Shown: positions 9,869 to 19,324, numbered from the stretch's first letter. The stretch is DNA of 64,000 nt from Paenibacillus sp. RC67 (GCF_030020805.1 NZ_CP125098.1:2274001-2338000), one strand, 5' to 3'. Notes: a model not told the origin generated them from the sequence alone. Translations and numbers: made by a program.

Positions 9869-11146
9869 TGTGCTTTGCTTGTAGCGGTCGAGCAGCGAGG
9901 CCGCTTCCGCCCAGGTCATACGGCGGTCAGGCATGAACCTGTCCGCCGTAATGCCGTCGATCCAGCCTGCTTGCTTCAGGCTGGCGATGGCATTGGCCGA
10001 CCATGCATCGGTCGGCACGTCCTTGAACGGCGGCTGCGTCACCGCCGCCGTCGAACTTGCCAGCGGCAGTGCCAGCCGCTGGAACATCGCGGCCACCTCG
10101 GCTCGCGTGACGGGCTGGTCGGGACGAAGCGTCCCGTCCTCGTACCCGTCAAGCACCCCGGCGGCCACTGCCTTGCTCAAGGACGCGTAGGCCCAGTGAC
10201 TGGCCTTCACGTCCTTGGCTTTATCGGCTAGGGGAGTGCATACCCCTGCGCCGTACACAACGCCTGTGACGGTAGTATCCGCACAGACTCCCGTCGATGT
10301 AACTGGCTGGACCTTCGACAAGTCGAAGACTCGGTCCAGCAGCGTGATCCATTCTGCACGAGTCATCTCATTGTTCGGCAAAAACTGTTTGCCGACACCT
10401 TCAATAATCCCCTGCGAGTTCAAGTGCGTAATCGATTCCTGTGCCCAATGACCACTAATATCGTTAAATACGCTGCTCTTCCCTTGTCCATTAAGAGGCA
10501 AATAATCTTCGATGCCAAGGGCAATCGCCTTGGCCATTTGTGTTCTTACACCATCATTATTAAGCATGGCTGCATCCTTGGCGTTCGATAAGAACGACGT
10601 TTCAACCAGAATGCTCGGAATCGTTCCCATTCGAACTACATAGACGGAGCTCTCCACCAAACCGAGGTTGTTTACGCCTACGGTCGTTACGAATTTTTCC
10701 AACACTTTTTGAGCCAATTCCTTGCTTTCCGGTGTAAGAGCCGTCATTTGTGAACTGGCGGGATAATCCACCTGCGGAAAGTTTTTATCATAATACAGTA
10801 CCATGGCTCCGCGAGAATCCGGATTGGAATAAGAGTTCGCATGAACCGAAACGAACAGATCCGCTTTCTGAGCGTTGGTGAAATCGACGCGATCATTTAA
10901 GGATATGTACGTATCGTCTGTACGCGTCATGCTGACTTCATATCCTTGTTGAATTAGAAATCCTCTTAACTTTTGTGCGATGTCTAAATTTACTGTTTTT
11001 TCATACAAGCCGTTAACTCCGATAGCTCCGGGGTCCGAACCGCCATGTCCCGCATCTACGACAATTTTTGCAGCAAACGTCGAAGAGGGGAATGCTATCA
11101 GAAGTGCTATAAGTAAGATCATGATAGAATAAGGCCGGCGTTTCAA
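9842..11146 (-). CDS. N-acetylmuramoyl-L-alanine amidase with three SLH domains
   Basis: 434-residue exported wall hydrolase. A signal peptide (about residues 1-25, ending STFAA) precedes an Amidase_3 zinc domain with VVDAGHGGSDPGA (His ligand), SVHANSYSNP (His ligand) and VETSFLSN (catalytic Glu region), to about residue 200. Three SLH repeats follow (about 225-285, 300-365, 370-430; each with HWA or AW and TRAE/TWAE-type ends), which anchor proteins to pyruvylated secondary wall polymer. TTG at 11146 is preceded by GAGGAGGG with 7 bases between. The SLH part is clearly more GC-rich than its surroundings. The C-terminus is encoded inside the shared terminator hairpin. Confidence 0.93.
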   Translation of the reverse strand: MKRRPYSIMILLIALLIAFPSSTFAAKIVVDAGHGGSDPGAIGVNGLYEKTVNLDIAQKLRGFLIQQGYEVSMTRTDDTYISLNDRVDFTNAQKADLFVSVHANSYSNPDSRGAMVLYYDKNFPQVDYPASSQMTALTPESKELAQKVLEKFVTTVGVNNLGLVESSVYVVRMGTIPSILVETSFLSNAKDAAMLNNDGVRTQMAKAIALGIEDYLPLNGQGKSSVFNDISGHWAQESITHLNSQGIIEGVGKQFLPNNEMTRAEWITLLDRVFDLSKVQPVTSTGVCADTTVTGVVYGAGVCTPLADKAKDVKASHWAYASLSKAVAAGVLDGYEDGTLRPDQPVTRAEVAAMFQRLALPLASSTAAVTQPPFKDVPTDAWSANAIASLKQAGWIDGITADRFMPDRRMTWAEAASLLDRYKQSTQKTTNRQP

Positions 11147-11218
11147 TTCGAATCCCTCCTCGTTATATTTTACAAGCTGTTCATGCTAGTTGTAAGCAGG
11201 TAACATTCTCCAAAATTA

Positions 11219-11227
11219 TGCTATAAT
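11219..11227 (+). promoter_or_regulatory. Extended -10 promoter for DUF4321-maf
   Basis: TGCTATAAT is an extended -10 element. No good -35 lies at the usual distance, as is common for extended -10 promoters. It lies 42 bases before the DUF4321 start, in the divergent region with the amidase gene. Confidence 0.5.
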
Positions 11228-11268
11228 ACGTGGTGTGTATATCATCTGATAGAGGAATGGGAACTGAA

Positions 11269-11511
11269 GTGAAAAAAAATACATTTACTTTTATCTTATT
11301 GCTTATCATAGGACTAGTGGCGGGGGCTCTTGTCGGGCAATTATTGAGTCCGGTGTCAGCCCTGTCGTTTTTGACGAAATCAGTCGAGCTGTCCTGGGAG
11401 CCCAAAGCGGATCTGTTGGTACTCAAGTACGATCTTCATATCCAGCTTAAGTTGAATTTAATCAGTATTGCGGGGCTTGCGGCTTCGTTTTGGCTTTACC
11501 GTAAATTGTAA
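11269..11511 (+). CDS. DUF4321 small membrane protein
   Basis: 80-residue protein with two hydrophobic segments: about residues 5-25 (TFILLLIIGLVAGALVGQLL) and the C-terminal ISIAGLAASFWLYRKL. DUF4321 proteins are found before maf in Paenibacillaceae and have no known function; the linkage to maf, radC and mre suggests a link to cell-envelope growth (inference). GTG at 11269 gives the family-like MKKN start; ATG at 11257 in the same frame is possible but would lie against its ribosome site. maf follows after 66 bases. Confidence 0.78.
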   Translation: MKKNTFTFILLLIIGLVAGALVGQLLSPVSALSFLTKSVELSWEPKADLLVLKYDLHIQLKLNLISIAGLAASFWLYRKL

Positions 11512-11577
11512 AACAAAGATCCCTCAGGAACTTTTGAATTGAAGGCATACATACTATTCGAGCTAAGGAGTCTCTAT

Positions 11578-12183
11578 ATGTCGATTACTGTGCAAAAAAA
11601 GCTGATCTTGGCTTCTTCTTCCCCTCGGCGTCAAGAATTGATCAGATCGCTTCAACTTCCATATGAAATTAGAGTTAGTGACGTGAATGAAGATACAGAG
11701 CCTGGGCTAAGACCAGATGAGATCGTGGAACAATTATCCAGTCGCAAAGCGCTAGCTGTCTGCGAAATGTATAAGAAGGAGCACCGTACGGACGGAATTG
11801 TAATCGGATCGGATACGATTGTCGTAGTGGATGGTGAAGTACTAGGCAAGCCAAAGGACAAGCAGGATGCGTTTCGTATGCTGAATTCGCTCCAAGGGCG
11901 AAAACATGAGGTGTTCACTGGCGTAGCATGCATAGATTTGAGCACAGGTCAGCAATTGGTTTCTCATCATGTTACATCTGTTTACATGAAGACGTTGACG
12001 CCGACCCAGATCGAGCGTTATATTGATACGGGCGAACCGATGGATAAAGCGGGCTCCTATGGCATTCAAGGCCTGGGCGCTACGATTATCGAGCGAATTG
12101 ATGGCGATTATTTCAATGTTGTTGGGCTTCCTGTCTCACTGCTCAGCGATCTGCTGGAGCGTTTGGGCATTGCTGTTCTTTGA
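11578..12183 (+). CDS. maf: Maf family nucleoside triphosphate pyrophosphatase
   Basis: 201-residue cytoplasmic house-cleaning enzyme; Maf proteins hydrolyse dTTP/UTP or modified nucleotides to monophosphates, and overexpression blocks septation in Bacillus. The signature LILASSSPRRQELI is at the N-terminus, with IVIGSDTIVVVDGEVLGKP in the middle and DKAGSYGIQGLGA near the end. ATG at 11578 has TAAGGAG 7 bases upstream; the open frame extends 13 codons further without a site. The order maf-radC-mreB is the same as in Bacillus. Confidence 0.95.
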   Translation: MSITVQKKLILASSSPRRQELIRSLQLPYEIRVSDVNEDTEPGLRPDEIVEQLSSRKALAVCEMYKKEHRTDGIVIGSDTIVVVDGEVLGKPKDKQDAFRMLNSLQGRKHEVFTGVACIDLSTGQQLVSHHVTSVYMKTLTPTQIERYIDTGEPMDKAGSYGIQGLGATIIERIDGDYFNVVGLPVSLLSDLLERLGIAVL

Positions 12184-12240
12184 GTCTGCATCATGATATA
12201 ATGGTGGTTCCAACGACTTTTTGACGAAAGAGGGGAATGA

Positions 12241-12930
12241 ATGGAATCGCCCAATTTAACATTGCGCGATGTCCCAAACGAAGAACGACCTAGAGAACGC
12301 ATGATGGAGTATGGGGCTCAAGCATTAAGTAACGCGGAACTGTTAGCTATTCTAATTCGTACCGGGACGGTTCAGGAATCTGCCGTACACTTGGCACAAA
12401 GACTGTTGAGTCAAGCGGGAGGTTTGCGGAGCCTTGTCGATATGAGCTTGCAGCAGTTAACCGAAATCAAAGGGATTGGCTCGGCCAAAGGCTTGCAAAT
12501 CCAGGCCGGCATTGAGCTGGGTCGAAGACTGGCACGAAGTGGGATGAAAGAAACCGTGACGGTTCGTTCTCCTGAGGATGTGTCAGGTTTATTGATGGAG
12601 GAGATGCGTTATTTACAGAAGGAGCATTTTGTTTGTTTGTTTTTAAATACAAAAAATCACATCATTGGTCAGGAAACGTTATCTATGGGTAGTTTGAATG
12701 CAGCAATCGTACATCCCCGGGAAGTTTTTCGGGCTGCGATCAAGCGAAGCAGCGCTTCGATCATTTGTGTACATAATCACCCAAGTGGCGACCCGACCCC
12801 TAGCTCCGAAGATATTCAACTGACCGAACGTTTAACGGAAGCAGGCGAAATCATTGGTATCGACGTGCTCGATCACATCGTGATTGGTGACCGGAGGTAT
12901 GTAAGTTTGAAGGAGCAAGGCTTGATGTAA
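12241..12930 (+). CDS. radC: RadC family JAB-domain protein
   Basis: 229-residue protein. A helix-hairpin-helix-like N-terminal region (about residues 10-100, with IKGIGSAKGLQIQA) is followed by a JAB/MPN metalloprotease-like domain with the JAMM motif HNHPSGDPTPSSED near 177-190. RadC was named as a DNA repair factor, but the biochemical function is not settled. Ribosome site AGAGGGG precedes ATG at 12241. It lies in the conserved maf-radC-mreBCD order. Confidence 0.95.
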   Translation: MESPNLTLRDVPNEERPRERMMEYGAQALSNAELLAILIRTGTVQESAVHLAQRLLSQAGGLRSLVDMSLQQLTEIKGIGSAKGLQIQAGIELGRRLARSGMKETVTVRSPEDVSGLLMEEMRYLQKEHFVCLFLNTKNHIIGQETLSMGSLNAAIVHPREVFRAAIKRSSASIICVHNHPSGDPTPSSEDIQLTERLTEAGEIIGIDVLDHIVIGDRRYVSLKEQGLM

Positions 12931-13031
12931 TATAATAGTGGAATACAATAAAGTAAATGTTAAGCGTGTAAAAAGCTGGATTGTGTAGCAGTTTTTTCGG
13001 GCATTTAGCCATTAGGAAGGGAGTACCGAGC

Positions 13032-14066
13032 ATGTTTGGTGGTTTTACAAAGGACCTGGGGATCGATCTCGGGACAGCAAATACATTGGTCTATGTAAAA
13101 GGTAAAGGGATTGTAGTGAGAGAACCGTCGGTTGTTGCACTGCGTACCGATACCAAATCTATAGAGGCCGTAGGAAATGACGCAAAAAAAATGATTGGCC
13201 GTACTCCCGGAAATATTCGTGCAGTCCGTCCTATGAAGGACGGGGTCATTGCCGATTTTGATACGACATCGACCATGATTAAATATTTTATCCGTCAAGC
13301 TCAGAAGGACCGTTGGCTATTCCAGCGTCACCCGAGTGTAATGGTCTGCGTCCCTTCAGGGATTACTGCAGTAGAGAAAAGAGCGGTGGAGGATGCAACT
13401 CGCCAAGCGGGAGCTCGTGATGCCTTCACTATCGAAGAACCGTTTGCTGCGGCAATCGGCGCTGACTTACCCGTTTGGGAGCCGACAGGCAGTATGGTTG
13501 TCGATATCGGTGGAGGTACGACTGAGGTAGCGGTCATTTCATTGGGGGGCATCGTCACCAGCCGATCCATTCGTGTAGCTGGAGACGAAATGGATGAAGC
13601 GATCACTCAATATATTAAGCGGACTTATAATCTGATGATCGGGGAGCGCACAGCGGAATCGATTAAGATGGAGATTGGATCGGCTTTGCCAATGGAAGCT
13701 CCTGTGAACTTTGAGATTCGCGGACGCGATCTAGTAAGTGGTTTACCTAAGACGATGACTATAACGTCTGAAGAAATTACGGATGCGCTGGGAGATACGG
13801 TGAACAGCATTGTGGATGCTGTAAAAGTGACATTGGAGAAATGCCCGCCTGAACTAGCTGCCGACATAATGGACCGTGGTATTGTACTTACAGGCGGTGG
13901 CGGATTGCTCCGCAATCTGGACAAGCTGTTGTCCCGTGAAACCGGAATGCCGGTTCTCGTTGCTGAGAATCCTTTGGATTGCGTCGCAATAGGAACGGGA
14001 AGAGCGCTTGAAAACATTCATCTTTTCAAAATGAGATCAGGTCCTACAAGCAGAACGAGACGCTGA
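13032..14066 (+). CDS. mreB: Rod shape-determining protein MreB
   Basis: 344-residue actin homologue that forms membrane-bound filaments guiding lateral wall synthesis. Actin-fold phosphate loops are visible: [19 protein letters not shown] at the start, [12 protein letters not shown] in the middle and [12 protein letters not shown] near the end. The frame opens earlier (12981), but ATG at 13032 has AGGAAGGGAG upstream and begins [10 protein letters not shown] like the family. First gene of mreB-mreC-mreD. Confidence 0.98.
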   Translation: MFGGFTKDLGIDLGTANTLVYVKGKGIVVREPSVVALRTDTKSIEAVGNDAKKMIGRTPGNIRAVRPMKDGVIADFDTTSTMIKYFIRQAQKDRWLFQRHPSVMVCVPSGITAVEKRAVEDATRQAGARDAFTIEEPFAAAIGADLPVWEPTGSMVVDIGGGTTEVAVISLGGIVTSRSIRVAGDEMDEAITQYIKRTYNLMIGERTAESIKMEIGSALPMEAPVNFEIRGRDLVSGLPKTMTITSEEITDALGDTVNSIVDAVKVTLEKCPPELAADIMDRGIVLTGGGGLLRNLDKLLSRETGMPVLVAENPLDCVAIGTGRALENIHLFKMRSGPTSRTRR

Positions 14067-14099
14067 TTATTACGCTGTAAAGGTTAGAAGGTGTATGCT

Positions 14100-14960
14100 T
14101 TGAAATTGTTGGGGAATAAGAGGCTGTTGATATTACTGCTCGGCCTTATTTGTTTCATCGCCCTGATGGGCTTGACGCTTGGCAAACGAGGGCAGACGAC
14201 CTGGCCGGAAAAGTTTGTAGGCGATACAATATCGTGGACACAAGGATTGTTTTATAAGCCCGCTGGCTATATAGCGGGTTTCTTTGAGGATATGAAACAA
14301 ATGCGTACGATTTTTATCGAAAACAAAGTATTGAAGCAGACTTTGACCAAATACGCAAGGGATACGACACGTCTGAATGACTTGGAGCAGCAAAACAAGC
14401 GGCTTCAGGATGCCCTTGGTTTTACCGAACGTCAGAAGCAGGCTAACAACTACACGTTCCGAATCGCAGAAGTCGTTGCTGTCAGTCCGGATTCCTTGAA
14501 CAATACGGTACGAATTAATTTGGGTGAAAAAGATGGGGTTAAGCCGAATATGGCCGTTGTTTCCGTTGATGGCTTGGTAGGGCGTGTTCTTCAGACCTTT
14601 TCATTCTACTCTAACGTTCAATTGCTTAATGGAGTGGATGATACTGCCAACGATTCCAAGGCGATCGCCGTAACGATCAAAAATCGTGAGAATGAATCGT
14701 TTGGCATTATCGAAAGCTACGATCCGACCCAACAAAAGCTGATTATGACCAAGATCGATCCGAACGACAAGCTCGAAATAGGCGATGAGGTTATCACATC
14801 AGGATTAGGTCAAGTATTCCCGAGAGGGATTCCGGTCGGCAAAGTAGTTTCGAGAAAGCCGGGCAACTTCGGGATATCTCATGAAGCGGTTGTGCAGCCT
14901 TTCGCCTCCTTTACTCATTTACGTGAAGTGTTCGTCGTATTTGTTCCGGAGCAGGGGTGA
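14100..14960 (+). CDS. mreC: Rod shape-determining protein MreC
   Basis: 286-residue membrane protein that couples MreB to the extracytoplasmic elongation machinery. One N-terminal membrane segment (about residues 8-25), a coiled coil (about 65-105) and two beta-rich domains with the typical VDGLVGRV and VITSGLGQVFPRGIPVG motifs. TTG at 14100 follows AGAAGGTG by 6 bases; GTG at 14091 in frame is an alternative. Its stop TGA overlaps the mreD ATG. Confidence 0.95.
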   Translation: MKLLGNKRLLILLLGLICFIALMGLTLGKRGQTTWPEKFVGDTISWTQGLFYKPAGYIAGFFEDMKQMRTIFIENKVLKQTLTKYARDTTRLNDLEQQNKRLQDALGFTERQKQANNYTFRIAEVVAVSPDSLNNTVRINLGEKDGVKPNMAVVSVDGLVGRVLQTFSFYSNVQLLNGVDDTANDSKAIAVTIKNRENESFGIIESYDPTQQKLIMTKIDPNDKLEIGDEVITSGLGQVFPRGIPVGKVVSRKPGNFGISHEAVVQPFASFTHLREVFVVFVPEQG

Positions 14961-15493
14961 TGTTAATGGCACGTAAATGGCTGTGGATCATCCTTACCGT
15001 TCTGTTAATACTGGAAGGGACTTTGCTGCAGTGGATGATACCAAGCGTGTGGCAATCCAAGGTATTTGTAGCCCCTCACTTCATGCTCGTTATCGTGCTG
15101 TATATCGGGCTTTACGTGAATCGGCATACGGCATTGTGGTTTGGACTTATCTTTGGATTCCTGCAGGATTTGCTTTATTATTCTCCCATGCTGGGACCGA
15201 TCTCCTTTGCCATGGGGCTTGCCGGCTACTTGGCCGGATTAACGCACCGCAGACTTTATTCCAATATTGTCGTCAGTATGCTCGTCATGGCGTTTGGCAA
15301 TTTGTTCTATGAAGCTATTGTTTATGGACTTTATCGATTGTTCCAAACTACGCATCTGGATTTGCATTGGGCTTTCTTCCATCAGATGCTGCCAAGCACT
15401 TTGATTAACCTGCTCTTTGCCCTGATCGTTTATGTACCTGTAAGGAAGCTGTTTGAAAGCATGCACAACGCGTCGTCCGCCCCTGAGGAATAA
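14960..15493 (+). CDS. mreD: Rod shape-determining protein MreD
   Basis: 177-residue integral membrane protein, about five helices, of the elongasome. The sequence is hydrophobic throughout with few conserved residues; position after mreC and the pattern FGFLQDLLYYSPMLGP (family FGLLxDLL...G) support the call. ATG at 14960 overlaps the mreC stop; ATG at 14966, 8 bases after GGGG, is a fair alternative. Confidence 0.92.
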   Translation: MLMARKWLWIILTVLLILEGTLLQWMIPSVWQSKVFVAPHFMLVIVLYIGLYVNRHTALWFGLIFGFLQDLLYYSPMLGPISFAMGLAGYLAGLTHRRLYSNIVVSMLVMAFGNLFYEAIVYGLYRLFQTTHLDLHWAFFHQMLPSTLINLLFALIVYVPVRKLFESMHNASSAPEE

Positions 15494-15563
15494 TTTTCAG
15501 CGAAAAAGAAGGAGATATGCTGAAAAAAACCGAATGTTATAGGTTAGGGGGTTGGAGGAGTGT

Positions 15564-16217
15564 ATGACGGCAGTAAAACATCATGTTACGATTAAAGGAG
15601 TTAAAGACGGGCTCGTATTTTTGCTTAATGATACATGCGAATTTGAAGAAGTCGTCAAGGAGCTTAAGCATAAGCTTGAAAAGACACATCAGCAAATATT
15701 GACCGGCCCTATCATTCATGTACATGTCAAACTAGGAACAAGGAATGCTTCCGACGAAGAGAAGGAGCAAATCCGTTCCATAATAGGACAAAAGGGAAAC
15801 CTGCTGATCCAATCGATAGAATCGCAAACGGCGGACCCCTCGGCGTCCGTTTTTCATAATATGCCGGATGTAAGACTGCTTAAAGGGATCGTCCGCTCCG
15901 GACAAACATTAACAGAAGAAGGAAATATATTATTCCTGGGAGATATTAATCCGGGAGGCACTATCGTCAGCACGGGAAGCATCTACATCATGGGTTCCTT
16001 AAAAGGCATGGCCCATGCAGGGGTGGATGGCGATGAATCGGTCGTCATAGCTGCTTCCCATCTGAGACCTACTCAACTTAGGATCGCAGGCATAATTAGC
16101 AGGCCTCCGGATGAGTGGGGAATCAACGAAGCTTTTATGGAGTTTGCCTACATAAAGGAAGGCAAAATGGAAATAGATAAAATCCATCATATGCATAAAT
16201 TAGCGGCTAAGCAGTAA
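15564..16217 (+). CDS. minC: Septum site-determining protein MinC
   Basis: 217-residue FtsZ-assembly inhibitor recruited by MinD. The N-terminal FtsZ-binding domain spans about residues 1-105. The C-terminal right-handed beta-helix (about 110-215) shows the repeated glycines LKGIVRSGQTL, GDINPGGTIVSTGSIYIMGS and a MinD-binding face with RPPDEWG. ATG at 15564 follows GGAGGAG; the frame opens four codons earlier. minD follows after 18 bases. Confidence 0.95.
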   Translation: MTAVKHHVTIKGVKDGLVFLLNDTCEFEEVVKELKHKLEKTHQQILTGPIIHVHVKLGTRNASDEEKEQIRSIIGQKGNLLIQSIESQTADPSASVFHNMPDVRLLKGIVRSGQTLTEEGNILFLGDINPGGTIVSTGSIYIMGSLKGMAHAGVDGDESVVIAASHLRPTQLRIAGIISRPPDEWGINEAFMEFAYIKEGKMEIDKIHHMHKLAAKQ

Positions 16218-16235
16218 TGAGAAGGAGTGGAGCGT

Positions 16236-17030
16236 ATGGGAGAAGCAATTGTCATTACTTCGGGAAAAGGCGGTGTAGGGAAGACGACTACATCGGCTAA
16301 TATCGGAACGGCACTGGCGCTTCAAGGGAAAAAGGTGTGTATGGTCGACACGGATATCGGCCTGCGCAATCTTGATGTCGTCATGGGACTGGAAAACCGG
16401 ATCATTTATGATTTGGTAGACGTAGCGGAAGGGCGCTGCCGGTTGGCTCAAGCATTGGTGAAGGACAAGCGCTTTGACGAGCTCTACATGCTTCCTGCTG
16501 CTCAAACGAAGGACAAGCACTCGGTTTCTCCGGAAGCCGTTCGAGATATCGTACTGGAATTAAAGCGCGACTTTGAATTTGTGATCATTGACTGTCCAGC
16601 TGGGATTGAGCAAGGATTCAAAAATGCGGTTGCTGGAGCCGACAAAGCTATCGTAGTCACGACGCCGGAAAATGCAGCCGTACGAGATGCGGACCGTATC
16701 ATCGGCTTATTGGAAAATGAACGCATCGAATCGCCGAAGCTTGTCATTAACCGTATTCGCGCCAATATGGTGAAGAAAGGCGAAATGCTCGACATCGATG
16801 AGATTTGCTCTGTATTGGCCATTGATCTGCTTGGAATTGTTCCTGACGATGAATATGTTATCAAAGCTGCAAATATGGGCGAGCCTACTGTGATGAATCC
16901 AAGCTCGCGCGCGGCTATAGCTTACCGAAATATTGCACGCCGAATATTGGGCGATACGGTGCCTTTGATGCCAATGGATGAAAAGGCAGGGGTCATTTCT
17001 AAATTGAAGAAGTTTATCGGAATAGGATGA
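16236..17030 (+). CDS. minD: Septum site-determining protein MinD
   Basis: 264-residue deviant Walker-A ATPase (KGGVGKTT near residues 11-18) that binds membranes as an ATP dimer and recruits MinC. The C-terminal amphipathic membrane-targeting helix (VISKLKKFIGIG) is intact. Other family motifs: DTDIGLRNLD and DCPAGIEQGF. ATG at 16236 has AGAAGGAG upstream. No MinE or DivIVA gene is in the window. Confidence 0.97.
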   Translation: MGEAIVITSGKGGVGKTTTSANIGTALALQGKKVCMVDTDIGLRNLDVVMGLENRIIYDLVDVAEGRCRLAQALVKDKRFDELYMLPAAQTKDKHSVSPEAVRDIVLELKRDFEFVIIDCPAGIEQGFKNAVAGADKAIVVTTPENAAVRDADRIIGLLENERIESPKLVINRIRANMVKKGEMLDIDEICSVLAIDLLGIVPDDEYVIKAANMGEPTVMNPSSRAAIAYRNIARRILGDTVPLMPMDEKAGVISKLKKFIGIG

Positions 17031-17036
17031 TCGGAT

Positions 17037-18182
17037 TTGCTGCATAAATTAAAGAAGATCGATATTCCCATCGTTGTCATTCTACTAGCATTCATGGTTA
17101 TCAGTACGCTGCTGGTCTATAGCGCGACGCTTGATGACCCGAATATTGTTTTCGATCTCAAAAAAATGATCATCATTTACATCATCTCTATCTTGGCGTT
17201 TATCGGCTTTACTTTTGTCGATTATCGCGCAATTATTAAAATATCGCCGTACTTGTATATTGTGGGCTTGGGACTGCTCGCAGCCGTATATAAGTTCGGG
17301 ATGGAAATCAACGGGGCCAAAAGCTGGTTTCAACTGCCTGGAGGACTTCTGTTTCAACCTGCCGAGCTAATGAAGCTGATGCTGATTATGGGAGTGGCAG
17401 CGTTTCTTGCTCGTAAGCAAGGGGAGCCATTGAAGTTTTTCACGGACGTGATTCCTGTAGGGGTCATTGTGTTAGTTCCGTTTATTTTAGTTCTTATCCA
17501 ACCGGATCTGGGGAATGCGATTATTTTCGTAGTCGTCTTCATCGGTATGCTGTGGATCGGTAACGTGAAGTATTTCCATTTCCTAATAGGCGCACTTATT
17601 GCTATCGGAGCCTTGGTGCTGTTTATGTACTTATTTACACACTATCATGATCCAATCAAGACGTATTTCTCAGAGAGGGGTAAAGGCCACTGGGTGGCTC
17701 GGATGGATACCTTTATCGACCCTGAGAACGCAACGAAGGATCAGAAGTTTCAGGTGGATAACTCCATCAAAGCGATTGGTTCAGGAGGCTTGACGGGTGA
17801 GAAGTATTTACAGGGGACATCCGTTCACAGGCATTTCATACCCTATGCTTACTCCGACTCCATCTTCGTGGTGCTGGCAGAGGAATTCGGTTTTGTGGGC
17901 TCTTCTGTGCTGCTGCTGCTCTATTTTGTCCTGATATACAGGATGATACTGATATCCATCCAATGCAGTGATAAGGGAGGCTCCTACATCATTGTAGGTG
18001 TTGTTTCCATGTTCGTGTTCCAAATCTTTGAGAATGTCGGGATGTTGATAGGTATTATGCCGCTTACTGGTATAACGCTGCCTTTTATTAGTTATGGAGG
18101 CACATCTCTTTTGATCAATATGATGAGTATCGCACTAGTGATGAGTATTCGAGTTCATCAGGAAAAGGAACTCACTTATTAA
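17037..18182 (+). CDS. rodA: SEDS family peptidoglycan glycosyltransferase RodA
   Basis: 381-residue polytopic membrane protein (about ten helices) of the SEDS family, which polymerises lipid II together with a class B PBP. Conserved parts: the QPAELMK motif near residue 110, LIQPDLGNAI containing the catalytic Asp near 160, and GITLPFISYGGTSLL near the end. TTG at 17037 starts 6 bases after minD. The setting (mreBCD-minCD-rodA) argues for the elongation enzyme RodA rather than FtsW or SpoVE. A strong terminator follows. Confidence 0.93.
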   Translation: MLHKLKKIDIPIVVILLAFMVISTLLVYSATLDDPNIVFDLKKMIIIYIISILAFIGFTFVDYRAIIKISPYLYIVGLGLLAAVYKFGMEINGAKSWFQLPGGLLFQPAELMKLMLIMGVAAFLARKQGEPLKFFTDVIPVGVIVLVPFILVLIQPDLGNAIIFVVVFIGMLWIGNVKYFHFLIGALIAIGALVLFMYLFTHYHDPIKTYFSERGKGHWVARMDTFIDPENATKDQKFQVDNSIKAIGSGGLTGEKYLQGTSVHRHFIPYAYSDSIFVVLAEEFGFVGSSVLLLLYFVLIYRMILISIQCSDKGGSYIIVGVVSMFVFQIFENVGMLIGIMPLTGITLPFISYGGTSLLINMMSIALVMSIRVHQEKELTY

Positions 18183-18203
18183 TACAATCGAACGATTAAT
18201 GTA

Positions 18204-18231
18204 AGCATCCTGTTATCAGGATGCTTTTTTT
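18204..18231 (+). terminator. Terminator after rodA
   Basis: AGCATCCTG and CAGGATGCT form a 9-bp stem with a short loop, followed by seven T. It closes the mre-min-rodA unit. Confidence 0.9.
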
Positions 18232-18388
18232 GTATTTATTAGTGATATTGCTTACGCAAGCAGGTAGAATTACTTCTCATATTTGGATGTACAGGCTCAT
18301 AGGATTTAAGTAAACAAGCTCCCGCTGACTGCGCTTGTGTAAGACAAGCGTATGGATTCGGTGAACCTGGCATTCTATCGGAATACGC

Positions 18389-18420
18389 AGCTTTCCATAG
18401 TGAAAAGCTCTTGGGAGGAG
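18389..18420 (+). promoter_or_regulatory. Hairpin just upstream of the spoIVFA ribosome-binding site
   Basis: AGCTTTCC at 18389-18396 pairs imperfectly with GAAAAGCT at 18402-18409, and CTTGGGAGGAG follows at 18410-18420. This resembles the perfect hairpin plus CTAAGGAGG before recJ and ruvB, but has a weaker stem. It may be a diverged member of that family. Confidence 0.4.
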
Positions 18421-18427
18421 TCCTCAG

Positions 18428-19324
18428 ATGAATACAAAGAACAGCATACGCCAAAGAAGAATGGAGCGAATAAGAGAGCTGCAGTCGTCCGCAGAGCGTC
18501 GACCCCTGCCGAGTCACCAGCCTGTGAGGCAGCATGAGCTGTTGGAGACTTACCGGCTTCCGGACCGTAGACAGGAAGAAGTAACAGAGGGGCCTCTTCA
18601 AGATGCAGGCCGCTGGAATGATCCGGAATACGTTTGGAAACAAAAATGGAATCAGGATATGTCTCAGCGGGAATATGCATATGATGAGGGCTCGGAAAGA
18701 AGCCCCTTTATGCCTAGCAAAGGAGGTTTGCGGCTTAAGCTTATCGTGAGCTGCTTTATCTTTGCACTTATATGGGGGATGTTTCAGTGGAATGACCCGC
18801 TGGCCAACAAGGGAAAAGCCTACATTAGCTCGGCGCTGAATGAGTCGTTCCAGTTCCAGTCTGTAGCTCTGTGGTATGAGCGACAGTTTGGAGGAACGCC
18901 ATCACTGCTTCCGGCCTTAAATACACTTTATCAGGAAGAAGCTCAAAAAGTGGATCTCGTCTCCAAACATTATTTTACGCCTGTTAAAGGGAAAATTATT
19001 GCCCCTTTTGAAACGAGCCGTCTTGGGGTCACGGTTGAGACAAAATCGGACACTCCGGTAGCAGCCATGGATACCGGGTTGGTCGTGTATGTGGGTAATA
19101 AAGAGGATACAGGCTATACGATCATCATTCGTCATACGAACGGTTTGCAATCGGTTTATGGATGGATAGAACAGGGCAAGGTGGAGCTGAATGACTGGAT
19201 CAAGGGCGGTGAGACGATAGGTACCGTATCCAAAAACAGCAGCAAACAAGCGGGCTATTTATATTTCGCTGTCTCCAAGGACAATAAATTCGTCAATCCG
19301 GCGGATGTGGTACAATTTGAATAA
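18428..19324 (+). CDS. spoIVFA: Stage IV sporulation protein FA (SpoIVFA-like)
   Basis: 298-residue protein. Residues 1-100 are charged and disordered, one membrane segment lies near 104-122 (LIVSCFIFALIWGMFQW), and the C-terminal ~110 residues form a LytM/M23-like beta domain (about 180-295) that lacks a full set of zinc ligands, as in Bacillus SpoIVFA. SpoIVFA sits in the outer forespore membrane, anchors BofA and holds SpoIVFB inactive until SpoIVB signals. ATG at 18428 follows GGGAGGAG. The end overlaps spoIVFB by 8 bases (20 bases if the upstream ATG is used). Confidence 0.88.
   Translation: MNTKNSIRQRRMERIRELQSSAERRPLPSHQPVRQHELLETYRLPDRRQEEVTEGPLQDAGRWNDPEYVWKQKWNQDMSQREYAYDEGSERSPFMPSKGGLRLKLIVSCFIFALIWGMFQWNDPLANKGKAYISSALNESFQFQSVALWYERQFGGTPSLLPALNTLYQEEAQKVDLVSKHYFTPVKGKIIAPFETSRLGVTVETKSDTPVAAMDTGLVVYVGNKEDTGYTIIIRHTNGLQSVYGWIEQGKVELNDWIKGGETIGTVSKNSSKQAGYLYFAVSKDNKFVNPADVVQFE

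Noticed and set aside
15493..15535. Hairpin TTTTCAGC/GCTGAAAA between mreD and minC as a terminator
   Set aside because: On the coding strand it is followed by A residues rather than T, so it is not a terminator for mreD.
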